DNA of 64,000 bases, from contig SSNU01000205.1 of the NCBI GenBank assembly GCA_012064415.1, positions 167,786 to 231,785 on the forward strand. The letters run 5' to 3'. The position numbers and the translations under genes were made by a program. A model generated the notes under the pieces. It was not told the origin of the DNA. It made no database searches and saw only the letters and a program-made list of their open reading frames with translations. Of this stretch, positions 11,641-22,077 are shown in pieces (positions within the stretch are counted from its first letter, which is position 1; the number at the start of each line of letters is the position of its first letter). Origin of the DNA: Gyrodactylus bullatarudis. Taxonomy: Eukaryota; Platyhelminthes; Monogenea; Gyrodactylidea; Gyrodactylidae.

Positions 11641-14600
11641 TTTTTTTTAAAGATATTTTAATTTCTAAATTTAATAAGTCTCTGAAGCTACATTAGAATC
11701 ATCTTTGTGAAATTCCTTTTTTTTCAGACTCAAAGATAATCTTTGGAATAAGAAACATCAGATTTTTGGCATATTCTCTTCAGTTTCTACCATTTCTATA
11801 CATGTTCTGTTGACAAAATTTTAATTTCATTTCAAATACCGTATTGTAGTGATAAAAAAAAGAATTATTCCTTCTACTAATCATCAATATTTCACAATAT
11901 TTTCTCAATCACTTTTCAAATCAATTTCATCATTACTTACTCTTTATTTGTTCGAATCCTGTCAACTTGATCGGCAGATGGACTCTGTAGTAATTAACAA
12001 CAAGTTTCAAATAACCGATTATTCCATGTTGATCTAAAAGTTTTCACGATAATTACCGATTTGTTTTCATGTAAATGCAAATATTGTCTGTAATTATGCG
12101 GAATTATGTGAACTACTGTTACATCCAACACATGTCCTGTAATTATCTACTCAAAACTTACTTTTTAGAGGATAATTACCATTGGTGTAAGGCAGATGTT
12201 TGATCTGACTATGCTATGTAATTCACACTAGCATGATAAATGTAGATTTTATATTCTTTCTAAGTCAGAAGAAAAATTTTTTTATACAATCATATTCAAG
12301 TATTCTGAACTGAGAACAATCTGATCTTCAATAAAACTAGGACGATACTAAACATTTGCCAACGCCTCTTTTAGACGTCTCTGAACTAAAATATTCAAGC
12401 AACACCTTTAGTCGGTGAGACGCTTTTGAGGAGGAAAAAAGAACTTATAGCGTTAAAAAAGAGGAGATTATTTTTTGTTAGATTAGTTTTGAGAATACGA
12501 TTTCTCCAGGAAGTATAAACGATTCAATTAGAACTACAGGGAATCCAGATTGGAGGATTTTCTTTTTTAAACGAAATTCATTGAAATTTGATAATAGGAT
12601 ACAGAATGATAAAAGAAGAAGGTTTTTATAACGTTAAAACTGATCTTAAATTACAAGCGAATAAAGGCAGTACACAAACTCATTGCACCTCAGCTGAATC
12701 CAGTTCAACGACCACTTTTAATATCGGCTGATCACAAAAGGAATTAGGAGTAGAAATCAGTGGATTCTTCAGTTCAAACGTTTATCTCAAAGGAACAATC
12801 TTTATTTAATATAAAAGGATTGATTCGTATTTATCTCAATTAGTATGAAATTCAAGATCAAAATCATTAAAATTTCCCCAATGATAGTCCATAGACATAA
12901 TCAAATATCACAAATTATGCCACGATCTTTTCCAAATTTCAATCTTAAGTAAAAACTTGATCCCTCTTATACTCAAAACATTTCCGAACGATTATAATTA
13001 TATTCCATAGTGTAATAGTTCAATGCAGATTATTTCTTGAAGTGCATAAGTTCCCGTAAGAGATAAACATTTTCAATCACCAAATCCTGAATGGTATGTA
13101 AATTGTTGAATTCATTTTGCAATAAAACTTCCCTCATAGAAACGATTCTAGTTTGTCTGATCCCGATAAAATAGTTATACAATGGAACTATTAACCAACA
13201 AAGGCATAACCAGGCCCGCATGGATCTCAATATTACTTAGATTTTTTTATTAAAAATTTATTGAGTATTAAACTAAAATTATATTGACTTGTTGTGGATA
13301 ATAATGGCCTTTCCCCATGTGTTAATATTAAACTCAACACTGGGTCATACTAATGTGTTGAGATTATTGTCCCATTTATTAATATTTATTGGCAATAAAA
13401 TAAACTTCCACACACACCTGGGTCATGATTTCTTAGCTATTGAACAGAATAATTTTATACATGAAAATAAGATTTCAGAAAAAATCTGAGAAAGAATCGT
13501 CTGAATCTGATGAGAACACTAGGTGGGCTGGTTCAAAATATGTCAGAGATAAAGTTGGTTAATATGATGTTGGGAAATTTCTCAAAATTCTAAAAATGCT
13601 ATTTTTTGCGAAATTGAAGATTATTACATCTGAATATATCTTGATATATGAAGAATAGAGTGGGAAAGCATAAAAACCCAGAAATTACATTAAACCGCGA
13701 AAAAACCGGTTGAAAATGACAAAAATCGAGTCTATCCATTAGTAGATGAAACATGAAAATTTGTCTTTGATCCTGAATTTTTTGTATCATCCTTGGATCT
13801 TTTTCACCAGAAAGAATACTGATTCGGTTCCAAATTTAATCAAGTTTCTAAAACTGTGATTGAAAATTGCATAACTATCGGAGTGATCGAGAAAATCAAG
13901 ATCAAACAAGATCCAATCTTCGGTGTGTTGAACTGAAAATGAAAAAAGCTGATATTTTTGAGAAAATAACATTGATTTCTCAGAAAATTTCAGGATCTCT
14001 CAAGACTGATTGGTTGATTACTTGGTGAAAATTTCATTATGATCCGATCAGATCGAAAAAATTAATAAAGGATCAAAATTTTTGAGGATCTGAAGATAAA
14101 AGGGGGGTCACTAGTAAACAATTGCTCAAAGTTATCATTAGATCTTCACCAAGTTAAATATATGCCGGAATGTTTTCGATTTAAAATTATCAGACTTCTT
14201 TGTGGACAAATCATCTTAAACCTTTCATTAACAACAAGTAAGATTAAAATTATGTTAGAAGAACCACATTGGATGTTTTCCACATATTTCACGCTTTTGT
14301 ATTTTTTCAATATGAAACCTTTTTTCTGGAAAAAAATTTAGGAAAATAAATTATTGTCTTTCCTTATTTATAATTTAATAAAGCTTTTTCAGAAATTATT
14401 TTCAAATGGTTTATTTTAAGTTATCTTTAGTTCAATATCTGGCTCAGACTTGGTCTTGAATCATTAGAAATTACTAAATTTATTTGATTCGTTATTTCTG
14501 TGCTTTCAATACACCTTTTTTCAATAGTAATTTTTTGAGTAGATTTTGAGATTTTTTCAAATAAATAAATTAAAAAGATTAGTTCTTATCACATTTGTAC

Positions 14601-16470
14601 GGTTTCTTTTCTGATGAAAATCGAGTAATTTCTACCAAAGAATCGAAAAAAGCTCATGTATTTATGCAAATTGAAATAATCTCCACGTTACACCCCTGAC
14701 TATTATGGCTATCACAACTAGTTGAATCTTGGCAAAAGAAAAAAAACAAGTTACTCATTCATTGCTAGAAAAATTGATTTTATCTGCCTGTAATCGTTGT
14801 AACTGTTGGCTCAGAATGACTAGAAGTACTGTACTGAACATGAAGCCAAACTAGGGATACCAAAGAGTCAATCCCATTTAAATTCGTATGTTTTTTTTCT
14901 TTCATGAGCTCACCTTTACACTGTTAACTTGTACAAATGAACAATCTTTGCCTAGAATTTGAATACAAGGGGATAAAAACATAAAGAGTCGAGGAATAAT
15001 GCAGCAAATCGAGAGGAAACAAACTAGTCCAAATCAATATTGAACAAAATGACATTAATCACCTAAGTGTGTGTTTGTGTTTGTGGATTCATTCCATGAG
15101 CGGGCTGGTACCCCAAAGAGAAATGAGGCCCTTATATGGCAACAGAATTTCCTTTCATAATTTTACTACAATTACATAATTTGTTGTTTTTACTGCAGCT
15201 ATAGCACAAAGTACTTTTTTCCTTTCGAGTGAATCTCGAATGTCAATCCCTCCCCAACAATGCTCATGGTTTTTTACTTTCCAGAGTCCAAAATAAACCT
15301 TTGAGTGGTCATTAATTTTTCAAATTATGACTGAGGGTGATTTCAGTGATGATCCTATTACGAGGTAAACTGAGACAAGTGTACTACAAAAATCAGGAGA
15401 ATAATTGAAATATAATATTCGTTTTATTTTGTATGCTAAACTTTTACAAAAGATTTTATACATGCGACAAGTTTTCTGTGTAAATAATCCTCTCTTTTTA
15501 TTAATTTAATAAGTGTCTACAACTTTATTCATTGCGAGTAAAACTAGAATCACATTCTTTCAATGAATTGTGTGGAACATGATTGAGGAAAGTTCACAAA
15601 TTGTTTTGTAAGGTTAGCGTGTTGAATTTCAAATCAAAGTTCACTGGCAGGGATTGTCAGAATTTTATTTCTTACCTACATACAATATGAATAGCATTTG
15701 TTTGCATTTTTTACACAGAAAACTACCTTTTCTCAATTCATTAATTGTATGACACCTTGAAAGGGAATAAACTGAATTCAGAATAAGCAATTGTCATTCT
15801 ACATATAGGGATTCACATGTCTAAATGCTTATCTAAAAATAGGATTTGTTCAAAATTCGATTAGAAAATTTAACAATGAGATAAATTGTCAGATTTTCGT
15901 GTTAAAGAATAAACTTGAATATTCTTTTTATATTTGGTGTGAATTTGAGACACTTACGAGGAATATATTGACACGTTATACATAACCTGATCTTGTTTTT
16001 ATCATGTGACTATATTTTACAGAGGGGGACATTTGTTTTCACCACTCTTGGTATTCATTTTTTTGTTTCATTTCTCACTTGGGTAGAGGAAAAGTCATGT
16101 CTTAAACATTTTATCTACAATATTATACTCTACATGTCATTATCACCTATGGATGATCTTGTATTTTGCAATTGAGAATGTGGGAACAATTGCAATTTCT
16201 CAAGGGTCATGAGATCATGAAATGCTTGCAATGACTCATGAAACTAGTAGAGGCCAGATAATTTTTTGTTAGACGCTAAATCGAAATTTGAAAAATGTCC
16301 ATTTTTCATAAAAATATTTTTAAATATATTTAAAATATATTTTAATGTTTCATATCTTCACCTGGTAAAAGTGGACAACATGCGTAGGAGTCTAAAATAT
16401 CCAAAAAATTCGAATTCTTGATGAAAAAATCGAGAACTCTGTAAAAATCATGGATTCCCAACTTCGTATC
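11641..16470. other. Spacer DNA without recognisable genes
   Basis: This is the middle of the spacer between the two inverted-repeat arms. I see only AT-rich sequence with scattered short frames. There is no RNA gene, no convincing exon apart from the doubtful small frame at 13030-13230, and no structured repeat. Confidence 0.5.
13030..13230 (-). CDS. Small open frame with one hydrophobic segment (doubtful)
   Basis: A 66-residue minus-strand frame has a hydrophobic N-terminal stretch (AWLCLCWLIVPLYNYFIG) followed by an amphipathic Leu/Glu-rich tail. It could be a tiny membrane protein, an exon of a larger gene or chance. I recognise no family, and there is no neighbouring exon. It lies in the transposon-rich spacer between the two Hes-like genes. 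Confidence 0.15.
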   Translation of the reverse strand: MRSMRAWLCLCWLIVPLYNYFIGIRQTRIVSMREVLLQNEFNNLHTIQDLVIENVYLLRELMHFKK

Positions 16471-17620
16471 AATTAGCTTTATTTTGTGATTTTTTTTGTT
16501 AGAATAAAATCTATATTGAAAAATAGGAAATGCAACAAAATACTAATAGAGAATACAAATAAATAGAAAATCTTTTTAAGGTTTTTTTTTGTTAGACAAT
16601 ATTTATTTAAAACTAATTATATACAAAATAAATAAAAATAGATAGGTTCTGTACAAGGATATACAAAATAAATTCAATGTTATCTGGATAAGTTGGCAAT
16701 AAATAAATTCAATTTCCGAAAAAAGGTTTCATAAAAGAAATATAAAAAATAACATAATGACTAAATAAGCCCTTCAAGAAATTTCACTAAATCATTCTGG
16801 AATTATTGAAGATAAACTAGACTTTTTGTATAATCTAATTTAGATCTAATATGCAACATGATTTTTTTCTTTGTTAGAAAGTATGATTTTATTGATTTAT
16901 AAAAGATAAAATAAATAAATATAAATACAAATATATATACACAGCATCTCTGGATATAATATGGCGGTTCGATAAAAAAAAATTAAAAAAAAAAAATAAT
17001 AATTTGATTAATCTATGTTCATGAAGTATGTGTAATGAGTATTGTAGAAATATATAAACCTTTCAAGAAATTTCATTAAACATTCTGGGATTAATGAAGA
17101 TTAGCATAGAGGAGACTCTTAGAATAATCAAGTTTGGACCTAATGTGTGACATTATAGTTTTAATATTAGTTAGGTCGTGACAGTCTGATATTTTATATT
17201 TTTTATCAATCATATTATATGATGATAGTAAATAGTGATTGCCTTAATATTGGTCAAATCATTGCATTCTGATATTTTAAATTTGTTTTCAATCATGTTA
17301 TATGTAGATAGAGAAAAACTTAATTATTCCAAATCTGAACTTCATTTAAAAAATTAATCCTCTGTTTTTGGGATCTTACAAGTTTATCCATGGTACTCCG
17401 TTAACAGTGTTTTTTGCTGAGGATTTTATTCTTATATAATAAATGTCGCTACTTCAAACCAAAAAAAACCGAGGTCTGAAGTAAAGGAGACAATTTCACC
17501 AAATTCTAACGAAAAATACAAAAAAACGATTTAGGTAATTTTTGTTAGTAATGGAACGATGCATTCAAATTCTTCTCACCTAGAAGATAAACGAGCATTT
17601 TTTTGTTAGGAGGAGAGATG
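16470..17620 (-). mobile_element. Second cluster of LINE 3' ends
   Basis: At least three tails of the form TTTTTTGTTAGA(A)A(A)T followed by a T- and A-rich 3' UTR occur near 16490, 16585 and 16865, with weaker ones near 17535 and 17600. Read on the minus strand these are 3' ends finishing TTCTAACAAAAAA, as in the 10-11 kb cluster. Blocks near 16793 and 17079 (CATTCTGG..ATTGAAGATTA type) match 3' UTR sequence near 10430 and 11465. No coding sequence survives. Confidence 0.55.
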
Positions 17621-18265
17621 ATTTTGATATGGTAATTATACATAGTTATTAGTTGAATAATGGATCAGGATAACCCTGTTGAAATTCTAGTCAAGGTGAG
17701 AAATTTTGTCTCCAAGGTAGTACAGTAGAGCTGGAACAGATGGTGCAATCAGACATCTGTTGATTCAAATTTTCATAGTAGACAACTGGGGTACGTGTGG
17801 GTTAATTAATTGAATAAAGCTCGATAACAGTCAATAGAATGCCTATGTAAGTAATAAAGATTTTCAAAATGAAATAAAATAAATATTTCTGCAATATTTT
17901 AGAACTAACAGACCAGTAGATCGTATCTTACTTACTTATTCCAGGATAAAAATATTTTAGTTAGTTTAATTGATGAATTTTTGAAATTTCAAAGTTTAAT
18001 ACGAAATTGTTTTAATAAAGAAAAAGTTGAATTTTGATAAATTTTAAAAATGTTGAATAACCAGATTATATAGAAAGCAAGATCCTGATAGGGGAAAACA
18101 ACATTAAGAATGTATTTCAGTATATTTTCAAGTTGAGCATACAAATAACTTTTATCGAGAAATTTATTTATAAAACTGGATGAATAATATTGAGAAATGT
18201 AGATCAAAGAGTAGAAGCATTACTGTTCGGAGAAAAAAGATTCATTCATCCCTCTACTCGATTCT

Positions 18266-18343
18266 GATTGGTCCATGTCGCTTCGACCAATGAGGAGACG
18301 AGCGCTTGATCATCGTGGAGAAACTTGTATAAATAGTCACGTG
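18266..18343 (+). promoter_or_regulatory. Promoter of Hes-like copy 2: CCAAT pair, TATA box, E-box
   Basis: An inverted CCAAT box (GATTGG, 18266-18271) and a direct CCAAT (18287-18291) precede TATAAATA at 18328-18335 and CACGTG at 18338-18343. The start codon is at 18385. The spacing fits a strong TATA promoter. The same arrangement is present in the other arm. Confidence 0.6.
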
Positions 18344-18384
18344 CGATGTGACTGATCATCAAACCAACTCTTCTCTGCTATACC

Positions 18385-19272
18385 ATGTTCAATCACTACG
18401 AAACTATCTTGCCAACTTGTCAGATGGAAAACTACATGACTTCTTCACCACACATTTTCGGATCTAATCTTGCTCATCATCCACTTGGATTACTAAACTC
18501 GCCTACCACTCAGAACTCCGATAGAGATGATATCAGCCAGAAGCCTCCACCAAAGAAACGAGGACGCAAGTCCATCTACACTCCAGAGGAGCGAGACTTG
18601 AAACGACGCACCAAGAAGCGCGACATGGAGCGAAAGCGACGAGCCGTCATGGCCGACAAGATGGAGAACATCAAGCGCCTCTCCTTGGATATACTCTCTG
18701 ACACAGTAAGTTTCCTGTAGTTGTTTGTTTGCCAAGATTTGTTTTTAGCCTCTAGATTCGCAGAGTAGGTAAGTTCCGTTGCATGCTGCACGCTCACTGT
18801 CTTGTCATGTGAATAGCTGTCTAATTAATATTTGATAAATAATACTCTTTTCTCTATTAACCAGGTTAGCGGAGAGTTAAAGTGTGAGAGGACCGATGTG
18901 TTGACAATGTGCCAAACCATATTACAGTCAGTCAGTGATTTGAAGAAGAGCGACCCAGAATTGGCAGAGCGATTGAATGCCCAAATGAGGATAGTGGCCG
19001 AAGAGGATAAAGAGAACCGGGTACCAGATCCAAATCACTATGCAGATGAGTACGATCACTACCACTTTTCCGATGAGGAGGCCACGTGCGACAGCGACAT
19101 GATGTCAGTAGTTGGATCCGCCTTCAAGACTCCTGGCGGCTCAACAGGCACCCAGTCCAGCTTCCGAAGCATGCTCACAGGCAGTTCTGGAATATTCTCA
19201 GAGACCTCCAGCTGTGTCAACTCGACGCAATCAGCAGACTCCTCAAGCTCCGTCTGGAGACCATATGTTTAG
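18385..19272 (+). CDS. Hes-like bHLH transcriptional repressor, copy 2
   Basis: Exons 18385-18705 and 18865-19272 are joined at a phase-0 GT-AG intron inside the bHLH loop and give 242 residues. Residues 56-62 are a Pro/Lys/Arg-rich nuclear-localisation type stretch, the basic region and helix 1 span roughly 73-105, and helix 2 spans 113-130. An acidic Tyr/His/Asp-rich segment and a Ser-rich tail lead to the C-terminal WRPYV. WRPW/WRPY tails bind the WD40 domain of Groucho. Here a valine follows the tyrosine, which is unusual. Ser at residue 227 is the only difference from copy 1. Identical introns and promoters imply a very recent duplication or ongoing gene conversion, so both copies are probably expressed alike. 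Confidence 0.75.
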
Positions 19273-19362
19273 AGAACAGAAATATTTATCAGAAATTATT
19301 AGATTATCATTTATTATAAAATATATTTTTAATGTTTATAAAATGCAAAAAAAACCTTTTTC

Positions 19363-20326
19363 TTTTGAAATTCTTTAAATATTAGAAATTTGAGTAATTG
19401 TCAGGTTAAATTAAACCCGACGTTTTTTATCAGAATCTTTTGATCAAATCTTTTCAAAATAGCTTATCATATCAGAGATAATTATACTTGAAAGTTTTCC
19501 ATAAGCATTATTGTTTCCATTGAGTTACATATTTGTGATGGGTAAATTTTTTGACTCGATATTGATTTTCATGGTATCCATAGATATAGCTGAGGAATAG
19601 TATTTGATATTTGGTTGGGTTAACCCAAATCCATTCTTATTTGGGAATTCGTCAATTAGAGTAATTGATTTTATCGCCAATTAGCCAATCCTCCTGTTTA
19701 AAATCATAGGTAGGCCTTCATAGAGGCAAATAAAATTAGAAATACTATCAATAAGGATTGTCTTGGATAATATTTTCTTGGCATAATCAATTATAAACAA
19801 TTACATAAAAGTACATAATCTTGTTTTTAAAAATATCTTGTAATAATAACATTGAAAATAAAAAAATAAATATTTTAAAATGTTCTTTTAATAGGTATTC
19901 ACAAAACTATAGACCATAGTCTGCATGGCCATTCTGGAAACAGTCTTCGCGTATGCTCAAACCAATTCTTCAACCTAATTGAAGACAATACTATAGAAAA
20001 ACAAGGTATCTCAATGACTTTGAACCATTTTTCTATCTCATTTTAATTCATTTTAAATACAGATTATTTTCTAACAAAAAAAAATGTTTTGAGATCTGAT
20101 GATTTTTTTTAGACAGATTTATTTGTTGATATAAAAAAATATAAAATGTAAATCAAATGTTTTCGATACCTTGAAAATGTGAGAAAATTGATCTGGGGAA
20201 AAGGAGATTATTAAAAAGTTATGTTTTCTCCGGTGCAGTTATTCAGGTTTTGAGAAATTTTTTCTGATTTTTCATTTTCAAGAGACTGATTAGCAGTATG
20301 ATTTCGTTCCAGTGTTTCAGATGGCC
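19363..20326. other. Intergenic DNA
   Basis: No exon, RNA gene or clear repeat is visible. A single LINE-type tail (TTTTCTAACAAAAAAAA) in plus orientation lies near 20070-20085. Confidence 0.45.
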
Positions 20327-20416
20327 TTAACCCTCGCCCTGGAAATTGGGTCTCTTCAGACCCCAGTTGTATTGATTTTTCTATGTCATTTTTGTCATTT
20401 CCAGGGCGAGGGTTAA
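20327..20416. mobile_element. 90 bp TTAA-flanked hairpin MITE (piggyBac-like)
   Basis: TTAA at both ends (20327-20330 and 20413-20416) flanks perfect 16 bp inverted repeats, CCCTCGCCCTGGAAAT and its complement. Immediately inside, GGGTCT..AGACCC forms a second small hairpin. TTAA duplications and ends starting with CCC are diagnostic of piggyBac-superfamily transposition, so this is best read as a miniature non-autonomous relative. The perfect repeats suggest recent insertion. Confidence 0.8.
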
Positions 20417-21198
20417 CATAGACTCGCTTTCGAATTGCCCAAGATTAAAACCAGATTTATAGTTTTTGTCTAATAATCTTGACTATATTTTTCCATTTTT
20501 TCCCTCTTCATCCATAGAAAGATTTTTGGAAATTGAGCATATCCAATCAAGGTTTTTGTAATTTCCTGAATTAGAATCTTACCAAGCACTTATTTTGATA
20601 TCTGGGTTTACGAGATCCGCCATAATTGTAAAAAAATTCGTAATATCAGCCGACATTTTTGACTCTGAAATTTTATTTTTAGATTTTCTTTTGAATTTGT
20701 CCCCCACTCTTTTTCTGTGATGCTCCCTGATTCTTGAACTAGCTTAGATCCCAGTACTAGAACCTCTAGTCAAAATATATTAAATCCTTATTGTCAATAT
20801 TTTTAAGAACCGTTGTCATATCAAAATAAAAATTCCCACAAGTTACTTTCTCAATTGATAAAAGTGGTCAATAAATCTCACAACGTAGTAAGGTAATCTC
20901 GGAACTTTTCAAAATCTCAAGTCCCGATTATTTTCAATCAATTTTACATGAAAACTTGACTCGTAAGCCTACCCTTTCTGTCTTCTCCTAATGATTCTCT
21001 ATTTCATAATTTTGCCACCTTCTCATCTTTACTTGTTATGTTATTCTAGGGAAAACAGGCCCTTGAACATCCCACCGATACGTTCCCCCTAATGTTTTGA
21101 CACTTCTGGATAAAAAACTCATCTACCCCTAAAAAACTTGAGAGGAAAAACCTGACAATGTAAAATAATATCTCAAGTGATTATCACAAAACATATGC

Positions 21199-21765
21199 GT
21201 GATTTTGGGTGTACACAGACTGTTAATGTTTTTCTTTCTCAAGGTAAAAAGGGGCTTAGAGAAAGAGAACATCTTTGGATTATTTTTCATTGATCATGGG
21301 AGAATGAAAAAATATATGAATTTATTAACTGAATCATGTATAAAATGTACATCTGAGAAAATGTCCAAATTTGTAAAATTGATGTCAGCTACATATCACT
21401 ATGGAGGAGAATGGAAATACGGATCACGCCGATTCATTCATAAGATTTACACTGCTTTCCGAGGTCCTGGTGGAAAAGATAGGTTAAAATTATCTTACGA
21501 ATTATCAAAGGCAGGCTTTTTCCACAGGTAATCTTTGTATTTGAAATCGTGGCCGAGGATTTTCCTAATGATCAAACCCTCTTTCACCATCTTATTTGGG
21601 ACACTAATCAACACCGGCTCTGATTCAATCATATTCAAGATGATTGGGTTGATGAATGAAAATTTCGATCCACTCTTGAATGAAATAGAATTGGAAAAAT
21701 TAAATTTTATTGCTTCATTTAAAATCTTTGTCAAAATCATAACTCAAAACAGTTTAGATTTCTAA
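21199..21765 (+). other. Unrecognised open frames, coding status unclear
   Basis: Two adjoining plus-strand frames (21199-21531 and 21535-21765) are separated by one stop, and a minus-strand frame overlaps them (21740-21495). The first has a plausible amino-acid mix in its second half. No domain is recognisable and no splice partners fit. This may be a decayed mobile-element ORF, or it may hide the missing 3' exon of the mucolipin gene. Confidence 0.2.
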
Positions 21766-21774
21766 AACCAGTTT

Positions 21775-21915
21775 TTCGAAATAATAAAAAAATGAGGCTG
21801 ACTTTTTCACGTTAGAGGAAAAATCGGAAGATCTTTCAAAATTTGAGTTGGCGCCAAAATCCAACATGCAGCTGGTATTTTTTGGTTTCGAAGTGAAAAG
21901 TTCAATCAAAATTAA
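21775..21915. repeat. Dispersed repeat family A, copy 2 (fragment)
   Basis: The block ATGAGGCTGACTTTTTCACG followed about 45 bp later by GAGTTGGCGCCAAA aligns with the copy at 2690-2790. It is noncoding and lies just downstream of the mucolipin exons. Confidence 0.45.
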
Positions 21916-22077
21916 ACAAGAATAGTATTGATATTTTTGTAATATGAAGCTACTTATTAGTAAATTAATGATTATAAATATTATTATAAGGTTATTATTT
22001 AATATTACTGTAATTTTGAAGTAATAATTGAATTGATAAAACAGTGTGATTAAGGTTTTTAAAAGCGATGAGCTCAC

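Larger units (their letters stand above)
18164..19362 (+). repeat. Right arm of a 1.2 kb inverted repeat
   Basis: This is the partner of 8819-10017 in opposite orientation. It includes the promoter, two exons, intron and a short 3' flank of the second Hes-like gene. Identity appears complete except for one base. The two 5' ends of the genes point toward each other across the 8,146 bp spacer. Confidence 0.95.

Noticed and set aside
21430..21531. A stretch (RLKLSYELSKAGFF) resembling the start of a BIR domain
   Set aside because: The zinc-binding Cys/Cys/His/Cys pattern that must follow is absent and the frame stops at once.
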